A DNA stretch of 64,000 nt from Thermomonas beijingensis (GTDB taxonomy: Bacteria > Pseudomonadota > Gammaproteobacteria > Xanthomonadales > Xanthomonadaceae). The translations under genes and the position numbers were made by a program. Where the stretch lies: positions 1-64,000 of the forward strand of contig NZ_JAIQDJ010000003.1 in assembly GCF_020034655.1 (NCBI RefSeq), written 5' to 3'. The notes under the pieces were generated by a model. That model was not told the origin of the DNA. It searched no databases and saw nothing but the letters and a program-made list of their open reading frames with translations. Shown here one piece after another: positions 25,692 through 35,410 of this stretch (position 1 is the stretch's first letter; the number at the start of each line of letters is the position of its first letter).

Positions 25692-27336
25692 GACGTTGCT
25701 TGCGCTTGCCACCTCGGCACTGCTGGCCGCAGGTTCTGCCACTGCCGCAGACCTCCAGCTGTTGAACCTCGACAACCCTGGCGTGGGCCTGAACGACACC
25801 ACCCCAGCGGCCCCGGTTGGCGGCAACCCCGGAACCACCAAAGGCGCTCAAGCCACCTTTGTGTACGAATTCGCCATGAAAATGTGGGGTTCGGTGCTGG
25901 AAAGCAAAGTGCCGATCAAGGTGTACGCCTCGTTTGCCCCATTGACCTGCACCTCCACCTCAGGCGTACTCGGCTCAGCCGGTACCAACTGGTTGATCCG
26001 GCTCAATGACGGCGTGCGTACCCGCTATTACGGTTCGGCACTGGCCGATTCGATCCTCGGTTACGATATTGTTCCCGATCCCGATGACCCGGGTGACATC
26101 GCTTCGCGCTTCAATGGCAATCTGGGCAATCCCGGGTGCCTGGATGGCTCGGGTTGGTATTTCGGCATCGATGGCAATACCCCGGCCGGCAAGATCAACT
26201 TCTTGAACGTGGTCATGCATGAAATTGGCCATGGCCTTGGCGCCCAGGGCTTCATCAACAAGAGCACCGGTGCGCTTTACAACGGTTATTCCGACGCTTA
26301 CACCAAGTATGCCTACGATAACGAGCTGAACAAGAGCTTCGAAGACGCCAGCATGACCAATGCCATGCGTGCAGCGGCCATGCGTACCCCCGGCCGCACC
26401 GTGTGGACAGGCCCGAAAGTGAATGCCGCCGCCAATGTCATTTTGGATGGCAACTTCCATGAAAGCGTGTTGCGCGTCACCGCGCCGGCACCCTTGACTG
26501 GCAACTATGGTTTCTACGGTGCGGCTTTCGGTGCGCCGGCCTCCGCTGCCAACTTCAATGGCCAATGGGTCGTCGCACTTGACGCTGCGGATGGTGCCGG
26601 CCCCCTCACCACCGACGGTTGCTCAGCCATCACCAATGGCGCTGCCGTGACTGGCAAGATCGCCATCATTGACCGTGGCACCTGCGGCTTTGCGGTGAAG
26701 GTGAAAAATGCACAGAATGCCGGTGCAATTGGTGTTGTGATTGCAAACTCCAGCACGGGGACTTGGGGCTCGATGGGGGGTGCTGATCCCACCATCACCA
26801 TCCCCTCGATCATCGTGCAGTATGCCGATGGCGCAAACTTCAAGACCAATGCCCCGATCACCGGCGGCATGGTCGACCTGCCGGCCACCAAGGCCGGCAT
26901 GGATAGCGCCGGGCGTACCCGTCTGTACTCGCCATGGATCGTGGCCACCGGTTCCACGTTCTCGCACTTTGACACCACCTTGCACCCCGATGCACTGATG
27001 GAGCCGTTTGACTCCCCCACCGTGCAGGCGCAATACAACGTCGATCTGACCCCCGCGCTGTTTGCGGATATCGGTTGGAAACTGCATCAAGGTGGCGCGA
27101 CCTTTGCCAATTGCGATACCGGCACCGCTGCCAGTGATGCTTACGGCATCGTGATCGGCTCCAACATGGCTGCCACCAGTGAGCTGTGCAAGGACACCAA
27201 CGCCTTGCGCAACAACTATGTGTCTTGCATGTACAAGTATCGTGATGGGCTATTGGCCGATGGCTTGATCACGCAACAGCAGGCATTGAAGTTGAATACC
27301 TGCATCAAGCGCCAGTCGGACCAGTATCGCCGCTGA
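25684..27336 (+). CDS. Secreted PA-domain zinc metallopeptidase
   Basis: A 550-aa protein. Signal peptide KTLLALATSALLAAGSATAA; catalytic motif HEIGHGLG with His179, Glu180 and His183; then a protease-associated (PA) domain inserted at about residues 300-400 (KIAIIDRGTCGFAVKVKNAQNAG, GVVIAN). After the PA segment the chain returns to the catalytic region (HPDALMEP, LTPALFADIGWKL) and ends in a Cys-containing tail. HExxHxxG with an inserted PA domain and a closing LFADIGW is seen in secreted bacterial peptidases of xanthomonads. It probably degrades extracellular proteins. The start ATG 25684 overlaps the upstream gene. A strong terminator follows. Confidence 0.85.
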   Translation: MNKTLLALATSALLAAGSATAADLQLLNLDNPGVGLNDTTPAAPVGGNPGTTKGAQATFVYEFAMKMWGSVLESKVPIKVYASFAPLTCTSTSGVLGSAGTNWLIRLNDGVRTRYYGSALADSILGYDIVPDPDDPGDIASRFNGNLGNPGCLDGSGWYFGIDGNTPAGKINFLNVVMHEIGHGLGAQGFINKSTGALYNGYSDAYTKYAYDNELNKSFEDASMTNAMRAAAMRTPGRTVWTGPKVNAAANVILDGNFHESVLRVTAPAPLTGNYGFYGAAFGAPASAANFNGQWVVALDAADGAGPLTTDGCSAITNGAAVTGKIAIIDRGTCGFAVKVKNAQNAGAIGVVIANSSTGTWGSMGGADPTITIPSIIVQYADGANFKTNAPITGGMVDLPATKAGMDSAGRTRLYSPWIVATGSTFSHFDTTLHPDALMEPFDSPTVQAQYNVDLTPALFADIGWKLHQGGATFANCDTGTAASDAYGIVIGSNMAATSELCKDTNALRNNYVSCMYKYRDGLLADGLITQQQALKLNTCIKRQSDQYRR

Positions 27337-27360
27337 TACTTGCGGAAGTGGCAATCTCGA

Positions 27361-27388
27361 ACCGGCACCTTCGGGTGCCGGTTTTTTT
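27361..27388 (+). terminator. Rho-independent terminator after the PA-domain peptidase
   Basis: A 9-bp stem ACCGGCACC / GGTGCCGGT with a stable TTCG tetraloop, followed by seven T. It ends the two-gene secreted-protein operon before hemB. Confidence 0.95.
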
Positions 27389-27452
27389 GTGCGCAGGCAC
27401 GGCCGCACGCTTGTCTGACCGGGATCACGCTGCGAATTTCACTCGGGCGTAA

Positions 27453-28460
<1,008 letters not shown>

Positions 28461-28470
28461 TGCCTACCAC

Positions 28471-28544
28471 GACGACGCCTACCGCCGGGTGATCGCTACG
28501 CGGCTCAAATGCCGCTACGCGATTCACCCGACGCTCTCGTCGTC
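28471..28544. repeat. Long imperfect inverted repeat between hemB and aroE
   Basis: Outer arms GACGACG (28471-28477) and CGTCGTC (28538-28544) enclose an inner near-palindrome in which CGGGTGATCGC on the left faces GCGATTCACCCG on the right, with TACGCGG/CCGCTACGC nested inside. It could fold into one hairpin of about 75 nt in the hemB-aroE spacer. It may be a REP-like element, a terminator or an mRNA-processing structure. I see no second copy in the window. Confidence 0.5.
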
Positions 28545-28565
28545 TCCTGATTGCGAGGTTCGGCC

Positions 28566-29402
28566 ATGAGCAAGCATTACGCGGTATTTGGCTCCCCCAT
28601 CACCCATTCGCAATCCCCGCGCATCCATGCCGCGTTTGCCAAGCAAACCGGCATCGGCATGGACTACGTGGCGATTGCAGCCAATCACGATGACTTCCGC
28701 GCCAAGCTCGATGCCAGTGGCGTGGTCGGCGCCAATATCACCCTGCCGCTGAAGGAAGACGCCTTTGCGCTATGTGCCGGCAACGTCAGCGCACGTGCAC
28801 TACGCGCCGGTGCGGTCAACACCGTGCTGCGTGACGGCGCGCAATGGCGCGGCGACAATACCGACGGCTTGGGGCTGGTGCGTGACCTCACCGAACGCCA
28901 CGGCCTAGACTTGCGTGGTCGCCGCACCTTGTTGCTGGGGGCGGGCGGTGCCGCACGCGGGGTGGCCCCGGCGCTGCTGGATGCCGGCATCCATTCGCTG
29001 TATGTCATCAACCGCAACTCCGCACGCGCCGATGCCCTGGTGGATGCAATGGGTGAACCGGGTCGCACCCATGCACGCGCATGGGACACACTGCCCGCAT
29101 TGGGCGAATTTGATCTGCTGATCAATGCCACCTCGGCCAGCCGTGGCGGCCAACTCCCCAGCTTGGCGATGGCCTTGGTTGCCCCGCGCAGCGTGGCCGT
29201 GGACTTGAGCTATGGCGAAGCCGCCGTGCCGTTTCTGGCCTGGGCCCGCGCCGCAGGCTGCGCGCAAACGGTGGATGGGTTGGGCATGCTGGTGGAACAG
29301 GCCGCCGAAAGCTTTCTGCTCTGGCACGGCGTGCGCCCGGACACCGCGGCCGTGTTTGCCGAACTCAGCGGCCGCGCCGATGCCTTGCTGACGGCGGACT
29401 GA
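28566..29402 (+). CDS. aroE: Shikimate dehydrogenase
   Basis: A 278-aa NADP-dependent dehydrogenase that reduces 3-dehydroshikimate to shikimate. The substrate-binding opening [17 protein letters not shown], the catalytic Lys in [23 protein letters not shown] and the nucleotide loop [16 protein letters not shown] are all present; the NRNSARAD segment fits NADP preference. The ATG at 28566 has GAGG upstream; an earlier TTG in frame is less likely. It lies 105 bp after hemB on the same strand, with the inverted repeat between. Its product leads to chorismate, the substrate of the nearby xanB2 enzyme. Confidence 0.97.
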   Translation: MSKHYAVFGSPITHSQSPRIHAAFAKQTGIGMDYVAIAANHDDFRAKLDASGVVGANITLPLKEDAFALCAGNVSARALRAGAVNTVLRDGAQWRGDNTDGLGLVRDLTERHGLDLRGRRTLLLGAGGAARGVAPALLDAGIHSLYVINRNSARADALVDAMGEPGRTHARAWDTLPALGEFDLLINATSASRGGQLPSLAMALVAPRSVAVDLSYGEAAVPFLAWARAAGCAQTVDGLGMLVEQAAESFLLWHGVRPDTAAVFAELSGRADALLTAD

Positions 29403-29426
29403 GCAACCCGCATTGCAGGTTGCTCA
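29400..29426. terminator. Hairpin at the aroE stop (convergent genes)
   Basis: A 9-bp stem TGAGCAACC / GGTTGCTCA starting at the aroE stop codon, with only a weak U tract. It is likely a shared terminator for aroE and the opposing TonB-C-domain gene. Confidence 0.5.
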
Positions 29427-29440
29427 ATTCCGAGAGTTCT

Positions 29441-30394
29441 TCAGAGCACCCGGCCCAACACGCTGCGATCCGTCAGCTGAAATACCGAACCGCCCGCCAC
29501 TTGGTCGCTGCCGGTCAGGTCCGAGACGCCGACCAGTTGCTGCCCCGCCTTGCCCACCAGCCACGGCACCGGCAGATTGGGACCACGGAATTCTTGTCGC
29601 CACACGGCGGTGTTGTCATCACCCTGTTTGCCAGGGCTATCCATTCTGAATTCAACCGGCACACACACCGTAAGGTCATCCGCCGTCAACAGCTCCGGAT
29701 GCGCGGCATCCACATGCCAAGACCAACTCCGTGCGGCACGAATGGATTCTTTCTCCAACAAGCCACGCGCCTTGTCCAATACGGCGCTAGCGCCTTTGAT
29801 ATCGAACAGGCTGGATTGCGATGCCACCACATCCGCCACCGTGCCATCGGGGTTCAGGCGCAGATGCAGCAAGACCGCCCCACTCACCCCGGCGCGCATC
29901 AGGCCCACGGGATAACGCGGTGGTTGCAACATTCGCCCGGAATCGAACACCACCGGTTGCGATGGCGGCGCATCACCTACCGTAATGGCTTCCCCGCCTT
30001 CGCGGATTGCACGGGCTGCGGCCGCCTTGGCCTCATAGTCTTCTTTGCTGATCGGCGTAAACACCACATTGTCGAGCCGAACTTCATAGCCCTGCGGGAT
30101 TTGGGTAGCCGCCAAGGTGATACGCATCGGGGTTTTCGCATTGACCGGCTTGCCGCCTTGCCGTACCGGCGTCAACTGCCAGCGCGGAATCGATTTATCC
30201 AGCATCACTTGCAGTGCCGGGTCAAGCTTGCTGCGGATTTTGTAGCTCAACACCTGGCCTTCGGTGCCGATGGTGAGTTCGCCATTCACCCGCATCGTCA
30301 ACACACTTTCACCCACCACCGGCGTCACGGCGACCGCAGGCGCGGCCTGCATGCTAGCGATTGCCAGTAGCCCCCCAAGTAGAACTCGTTTCAT
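29441..30394 (-). CDS. Exported TonB-C-terminal-domain protein
   Basis: A 317-aa protein with a cleavable-looking signal peptide (VLLGGLLAIASMQAAPAVA), a middle region of unknown fold and a TonB_C-like domain around residues 170-270 (PRYPVGLMRAGVSGAVLLHLRLNPDGTVADVVASQSS). Unlike true TonB it lacks a retained N-terminal anchor followed by a proline-rich spacer, so it is probably a soluble periplasmic protein, not an energy transducer. The ATG at 30394 has GGGAG 8 nt upstream; an ATG at 30409 is an alternative. It lies 96 bp downstream of the MoxR/DUF58 operon and may be co-transcribed. Function unknown. Confidence 0.75.
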   Translation of the reverse strand: MKRVLLGGLLAIASMQAAPAVAVTPVVGESVLTMRVNGELTIGTEGQVLSYKIRSKLDPALQVMLDKSIPRWQLTPVRQGGKPVNAKTPMRITLAATQIPQGYEVRLDNVVFTPISKEDYEAKAAAARAIREGGEAITVGDAPPSQPVVFDSGRMLQPPRYPVGLMRAGVSGAVLLHLRLNPDGTVADVVASQSSLFDIKGASAVLDKARGLLEKESIRAARSWSWHVDAAHPELLTADDLTVCVPVEFRMDSPGKQGDDNTAVWRQEFRGPNLPVPWLVGKAGQQLVGVSDLTGSDQVAGGSVFQLTDRSVLGRVL

Positions 30395-30490
30395 TTTGTT
30401 GCTCCCCATTGCAGTGTGGTGTTGGCCAATTCCTTTGTAGAAAGTGTGGCATACCCCATCCGGCGCGGCCAACGCCAGCCACCTACCGCG

Positions 30491-31792
30491 CTACAACAGC
30501 CCCTCGCGCTTGATCGCCAGATAGCGTTCCACCAGCGCGCCGGGCAATTGCGCGCAGGTGACATCCAGCACGCTGACACGTTGTGCACGCAGCAGGTCGT
30601 GGGCAGCGGAGCGTTGTTGCAGGTAGCGGGCGGTGGCGGCGGCGCGCAGCGCATTGTGCAGGCTGTGGACATCGGTCTCCAGCACCGCGTCCAGCGCTTC
30701 TTCGCGCAGGCTGGCCACCACCACATGATGCCGCTGTTGCAGCATGCGCACCGCGGCAAGCAAGTCGTCGATGTCCTCATCGCGCAGATTGGTCACCAAC
30801 ATCACCAAGCTGCGCCGGCGCTGACGCAGCGACAGCTCGGTGGCGGCGGCCAGATAATCGGTCGCCACTGGCTGCGGTTGCAGGTCATAGCTGGCGCGCA
30901 GCAGCACATCAATCGCACCACCACCCCGTTGCGGTGCAACCCAGCGCTGCGCGCCGCCGCTGGCCAGCAAGCCCACCGCATCGCCTTCGCGCAGGGCCAG
31001 GTACGACACCACCAGTGCGGCATCCAGCACATGATCGAAATGGGTCAGCGCACCATCCCGCGCCAACATGCGGCGACCGGTGTCGATCAACATCACCAGT
31101 TGCTGGTTGCGCTCGTCCTGATATTCCCGCGAGATCAAGCGGCGCATGCGGGCAGTGGCTTTCCAATCAATTTGCCGCAGGCTGTCGCCCACCCGGTAGT
31201 CGCGCATTTGATGGAAGTCGGTGCCTTCGCCGCGGCGGCGACGGATATGCGCACCCACCGTGCGCGACGCCTGCTCGGAACCCAGCATCGCCAGCTTGGC
31301 CAGCGGCGCGAAATTGGGGAACACCCGCACGGTCTGCCTGGCTGCCACGCTGTGGCTGCGTCGCCATAACCGCCATGGCGAATGCACGCGCAATTGCACG
31401 CCGGCAAACACCGCATCACCGCGTGCGGTGGGTCGCAGTGCATAGTGCAATCGTGTTGTGCTTTCTGCTGCAAGTTGCAGCGTGCGCGGCAATCCCTCGA
31501 TCGCCCACGCCTCTGGATGCAGATCATGCACATCCACGCGCAGCGTGCGTGGGCCATTGTCCAGCGCCAGTGTCACCGTGCGCTGCACGCCAACCGGCAA
31601 GGCATCGGGCACATCGCGTACCACGTCCGGCGCGGCCAGGCGGCGCACGCGCCAGGCATCCACCAGCGACACCAGCACCAGTGCAGCGCCCATCGTCCAC
31701 CAGGTATCTGCCGGCAACAGACCAACACTGCAAGCAACGCCCAGCAGCGCCCAGCCGATGCACAACAGCGGTAGCAGCAGGGTTGGCCTCAC
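30491..31792 (-). CDS. DUF58 domain protein
   Basis: A 433-aa protein: two N-terminal membrane helices (LLPLLCIGWALLGVAC; TMGAALVLVSLVDAW), a beta-rich region, then the DUF58 core with GEGTDFHQMRDYRVGDSLRQIDWKATAR and a von Willebrand A-like part (LVMLIDTGRRM). DUF58 proteins are regularly paired with MoxR AAA+ ATPases. It begins with GTG, overlapping the moxR-type gene by 4 bp (GTGA), so the two are translationally coupled. The exact function of the pair here is unknown. Confidence 0.92.
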   Translation of the reverse strand: MRPTLLLPLLCIGWALLGVACSVGLLPADTWWTMGAALVLVSLVDAWRVRRLAAPDVVRDVPDALPVGVQRTVTLALDNGPRTLRVDVHDLHPEAWAIEGLPRTLQLAAESTTRLHYALRPTARGDAVFAGVQLRVHSPWRLWRRSHSVAARQTVRVFPNFAPLAKLAMLGSEQASRTVGAHIRRRRGEGTDFHQMRDYRVGDSLRQIDWKATARMRRLISREYQDERNQQLVMLIDTGRRMLARDGALTHFDHVLDAALVVSYLALREGDAVGLLASGGAQRWVAPQRGGGAIDVLLRASYDLQPQPVATDYLAAATELSLRQRRRSLVMLVTNLRDEDIDDLLAAVRMLQQRHHVVVASLREEALDAVLETDVHSLHNALRAAATARYLQQRSAAHDLLRAQRVSVLDVTCAQLPGALVERYLAIKREGLL

Positions 31793-32790
31793 TGGCGCGG
31801 CGCATCCACCTTGGCCAGCAACGCATGCAGCACGGCATCGGCTGATTGGCCTTCAATGTGCAGCTCCGGTGCCAATGCGATGCGGTGGCGCAGGGCTGGT
31901 TTGGCAATCGTGCGCACATCATCTGGCGTGACAAAATCACGCCCATTCAGCAGCGCCTGTGCACGTGCTGCGCGCACCAAGGCAATGCTGCCGCGAGGAC
32001 CGGCACCCAAGGCAATCCCCGGCCAGTTGCGGGTGGCAGCCGCAATGCGCACGGCGTAGTCCAACACGGCCGCATCCACCCGTACCGTGGCGGTGGCCTG
32101 TTGCAACGCCAGCACGTCATCATCGTGCAGCACTTGCGCGATCTGGCTCAAATCAAACTCCGCGGCCATCTTGCCGTCACTGACGGCGGCCACCATGCGC
32201 TTTTCATCTTCCAACTTCGGATAGCCAATCAGCACCTTCAGCAAGAAGCGGTCCAACTGTGCTTCCGGCAGCGGGTAGGTGCCTTCCAGTTCCAACGGGT
32301 TTTGCGTGGCTAGGCACATGAACGGCGGCGGCAGCGGGAAGCTGTGGCCTTCAATCGTCACCTGCTGTTCCTGCATCGCCTCCAACAACGCCGACTGCGT
32401 TTTGGCCGGCGCGCGGTTGATTTCATCGGCCAGCAACAGATTGGTGAACACCGGCCCCTTGCGTACCTCGAAGCGTTCCAATTTGGGATCGAACACGGCG
32501 TGGCCACTGATATCGCTGGGCATCAGATCCGGCGTGAACTGCACCCGCGCATGGCTGCATCCCAGCGCCTGTGACAGCGCCCGCACCAACAAGGTTTTGC
32601 CAAGACCGGGCACGCCTTCCAGCAGCACATGACCACCGGCCAGCAGCGCCACCATCACCAAATCCAACACATCATCCTGGCCGATGAAGGCCTTGGCCAC
32701 TTGTTCGCGGATGGTATTGGCGCGCTCGGCCATGGGATTGCTGGCGGAGGGGGTGGCCGGCAGCAGCGGCGGGGGCATAGTGGTGGTCAT
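31789..32790 (-). CDS. MoxR-family AAA+ ATPase
   Basis: A 333-aa ATPase with Walker A (LEGVPGLGKTLL), Walker B (LLADEINRAPAKTQ), sensor region (FMCLATQNPLELEGTYPLPEAQLDRF) and a C-terminal lid. MoxR ATPases act as chaperones that assemble or activate metal-binding or membrane complexes, usually with VWA-domain partners. The start is the ATG at 32790, overlapping the preceding DUF4350 gene by 4 bp; the frame is open upstream only by chance. Position between DUF4350 and DUF58 is typical of this conserved operon. Confidence 0.95.
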   Translation of the reverse strand: MTTTMPPPLLPATPSASNPMAERANTIREQVAKAFIGQDDVLDLVMVALLAGGHVLLEGVPGLGKTLLVRALSQALGCSHARVQFTPDLMPSDISGHAVFDPKLERFEVRKGPVFTNLLLADEINRAPAKTQSALLEAMQEQQVTIEGHSFPLPPPFMCLATQNPLELEGTYPLPEAQLDRFLLKVLIGYPKLEDEKRMVAAVSDGKMAAEFDLSQIAQVLHDDDVLALQQATATVRVDAAVLDYAVRIAAATRNWPGIALGAGPRGSIALVRAARAQALLNGRDFVTPDDVRTIAKPALRHRIALAPELHIEGQSADAVLHALLAKVDAPRQ

Positions 32791-33905
32791 AGACGTTTCC
32801 TCAAGGCGATCAGACGGGCAATGCGTTGCCGGAATTCGTGTGGGGTGGCAGGCGGGCGGGTATCGAGCACCGCGCGCAACGTATCCGGATGCAAGCCCAG
32901 CCGCTGCGCCAGCAGACGCGCCTGGGTGTCGCCTTGTTGCGCGGCAATCAACGGGTCGACCCGGCGCAAACGCGCCAACACCGTCTCGCGCAGCGCACGA
33001 TGCAGCAGGGTGAGCTTGCCGTAGCGCAGCAGGTGCTCGCCGCTGGCATCGACATGTTCGAGCAATGCGCGGCGCGGCTGCATAGGTGAAGGCAGCCACG
33101 GCCCGAAGCGTTGTGCACGCAGGCATAGCCATGCCAGTAGCGCCAATAGCAACGGCAACAGTACTTTCCATGCATGGATCAACAGCCAGCGCCACAACGG
33201 TGGCATATCGGCGGCGTACACCAGGTGCATGCGGCCCGCATTCCAGTTGGGCGCCAACAACTGCCGCGTGAAGTCGCTGTGCGGTGGTTCGATCAGGCTG
33301 TCGTTATTCAGCATCTCCAGCGTCGACAGCACATCCACACTGCCATCCCCATACCCAAATCGGGCGAACACATGTTGGCCTTGCCTGGTGTGCCACGCGG
33401 CGCGGGTCTTGGCCCCTTTGCTCAGGTCAAATTGCGCGCCGTTACAGAATTCCCGATGCGGTGTTTGCCCCGCTACGTTCAGCGCCATGCACGCAGGTTT
33501 ATGCAAGTTGGCTTCGATCGGAAGCCACTGCGCCAACGTGGTGTGACTGGCCCCTTGCTGCCATGCTGGCAGACGCAAAATCAGGTGCCCGCCGGTTTCA
33601 ACGAAGGCGAATAACGCCTCTAGTTCGGCGTCACCAAGCGTGCGCGGGTCGCTGTAAATCAGAACGGTGTCGTGCCGGCCCAAATGCATCTTTGCAAGGT
33701 CCAAACGCTGGCGCGACTGCACCTGTTGGCCTTGTGCATGCAGGCTCAATTTCAGTGCGTACAACGGGTTGTAGCTGGCTTCACCGCGGGCAGGCAACGG
33801 GATGGTTTGCAGCTCGCGTTTGTGGGTGAGCAAAAACCACGCCACCAGCACGCCAATCAGTGCCAGCCCCGATAGCCACGGCAATACACTGCGCGCACGA
33901 CTCAT
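32787..33905 (-). CDS. DUF4350 domain membrane protein
   Basis: A 372-aa protein with an N-terminal helix (LPWLSGLALIGVLVAWFLL), a periplasmic DUF4350 domain (SYNPLYALKLSLHAQGQ; DTVLIYSDPRTLGDAELEALFAFVETGGHLIL) resembling a glutamine-amidotransferase-like fold, a second transmembrane helix (VLLPLLLALLAWLCL) and a cytosolic helical tail. The family accompanies MoxR-DUF58 operons. It overlaps both neighbours by 4 bp (ATGA type), so the operon is translated as a coupled unit. Function unknown. Confidence 0.88.
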   Translation of the reverse strand: MSRARSVLPWLSGLALIGVLVAWFLLTHKRELQTIPLPARGEASYNPLYALKLSLHAQGQQVQSRQRLDLAKMHLGRHDTVLIYSDPRTLGDAELEALFAFVETGGHLILRLPAWQQGASHTTLAQWLPIEANLHKPACMALNVAGQTPHREFCNGAQFDLSKGAKTRAAWHTRQGQHVFARFGYGDGSVDVLSTLEMLNNDSLIEPPHSDFTRQLLAPNWNAGRMHLVYAADMPPLWRWLLIHAWKVLLPLLLALLAWLCLRAQRFGPWLPSPMQPRRALLEHVDASGEHLLRYGKLTLLHRALRETVLARLRRVDPLIAAQQGDTQARLLAQRLGLHPDTLRAVLDTRPPATPHEFRQRIARLIALRKRL

Positions 33906-35410
33906 GTGCGCCACCCGAAGCTGCCGGCCAGTCGCTGCAACAAGGCGTCGAAGGTGTCGGTATCTGGCAGCTGTTCGGCATAGGCGGCGTATTGCCAGAT
34001 TCGCACCATGCCGATGAAGGTGTCGCGTGCCTGCATATCCGGCCATGCACGCGCCGCACGCAGACAGTCGGCCTCGGTGGCACCAGGCACCAATACCACG
34101 CCCGCTTGCGTCATCATCGTCTCGACACTGCCGCGATACAGCAATGCCAGCGCACGTCGGCACCGCCCTTGTTGCCACAGCATGCGTGCACTGCCCACGA
34201 TATCTACCGGCAATGCGGCTGCATCAGTGTCGGCTTCACTACAGACCGGGCTGGGCACCACTGCTGGCGGCTTGCTCATCCCGCGCAACCACGGCCACCA
34301 TCTGCCCCACGTTGCCAGCAACAGGCCCACCAACAAGGCCATGACCAGCCACAGGCCATATTCGCCAAGCAGCGCAATCACTTTGGCAATCGCCTGCAGC
34401 CATGCCGGTTGCTTTGGTTTGCCGGGTGCTTGCCCTTTCTTGATCGGCACCCACACCGTTTGCGTGCGCTGCGGGTGCAACAGTGGGTCGTGCTTGGTCG
34501 CTTGTACGGCGTGGGCGAAATCGGGGTCTTGTTGGATGCGCGGAAATACTTTGGCCAGTGTATTCTCGCGCGCCACCGTGGTTGCGGGTGTGACCGCACC
34601 GGCAGTGTGCGGAAGGGCCAGTGCCAGCACTCCCGCACAGGCCAGCACGCTGAATGCAGACGTCAGCCGGGTGCGCATGCGACGCAGTCCGATTTCCACA
34701 TCCCAGGCTTCCAGCCGCGTACGTCGATCCAGATACAGACCAAACCCGGCCCCTACATAAAATGGCTCGATCACACTGGTGGCCAGCCAAGTCAGCGCAT
34801 TGAGCAGCACCTGCACCCAGCCAGGCGGATCGTCGGCGATCAAGGCCCACGCGGCTTTGGCCGATTCGGACAACAGTTCCACCGGCACAAACATCAGGGC
34901 CAAGGCCAGTGCAGCCAGCACCAATACCAATTCGAAATTGGCGCACACCCAAGTCAACAGCGCTGCGGTGCCGCGCGCCGCACCACCGATCACTCGCCGC
35001 CGATCGGCCACGCGCACGCCGCCCTCCAGCAAATCCACCGGCAACAACAGCGCCCGCGCTGGCCCCAACCGCCGCCACGACAGATAGCCCCACATCGGCC
35101 GCCAGCCCCAGCCCCACTGCGCTTGCAGCGTTTCCCGCAGCGCCGGTGCATCGCCAAACACGGCACGCGACAACACGTATAAGGGAATGCGGTCGAACAC
35201 CGGTTTCAACCACCACAACAGCAACGCCGCCCACCACACTTGACCCAGCCACAGGCACAGGGCATTGAGCAGGGCAAATAACGGCAAGCTCAACACTAGC
35301 CACGGCAACCAGATCGCGCGCGCATGCATGCGTACCAGCGCGATCCCCAGCTCCATCGCCTCCCACTGCGAACGCGGATACAACTCCACACGTAGTTGCT
35401 CAGCGCGCAT
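33902..35410 (-). CDS. DUF4129-containing multi-pass membrane protein
   Basis: About 502 aa with several N-terminal transmembrane helices (IWLPWLVLSLPLFALLNALCLWL and others), a periplasmic loop, another helix (LWLVMALLVGLLLATW), and a cytosolic C-terminal DUF4129-like domain (MLWQQGRCRRALALLYRGSV; TEADCLRAARAW). In related operons DUF4129 is often fused to transglutaminase domains; none is seen here. The ATG at 35410 overlaps the stop of the upstream SpoIIM-like gene by 11 bp. Function within the membrane complex is unknown. Confidence 0.83.
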   Translation of the reverse strand: MRAEQLRVELYPRSQWEAMELGIALVRMHARAIWLPWLVLSLPLFALLNALCLWLGQVWWAALLLWWLKPVFDRIPLYVLSRAVFGDAPALRETLQAQWGWGWRPMWGYLSWRRLGPARALLLPVDLLEGGVRVADRRRVIGGAARGTAALLTWVCANFELVLVLAALALALMFVPVELLSESAKAAWALIADDPPGWVQVLLNALTWLATSVIEPFYVGAGFGLYLDRRTRLEAWDVEIGLRRMRTRLTSAFSVLACAGVLALALPHTAGAVTPATTVARENTLAKVFPRIQQDPDFAHAVQATKHDPLLHPQRTQTVWVPIKKGQAPGKPKQPAWLQAIAKVIALLGEYGLWLVMALLVGLLLATWGRWWPWLRGMSKPPAVVPSPVCSEADTDAAALPVDIVGSARMLWQQGRCRRALALLYRGSVETMMTQAGVVLVPGATEADCLRAARAWPDMQARDTFIGMVRIWQYAAYAEQLPDTDTFDALLQRLAGSFGWRT

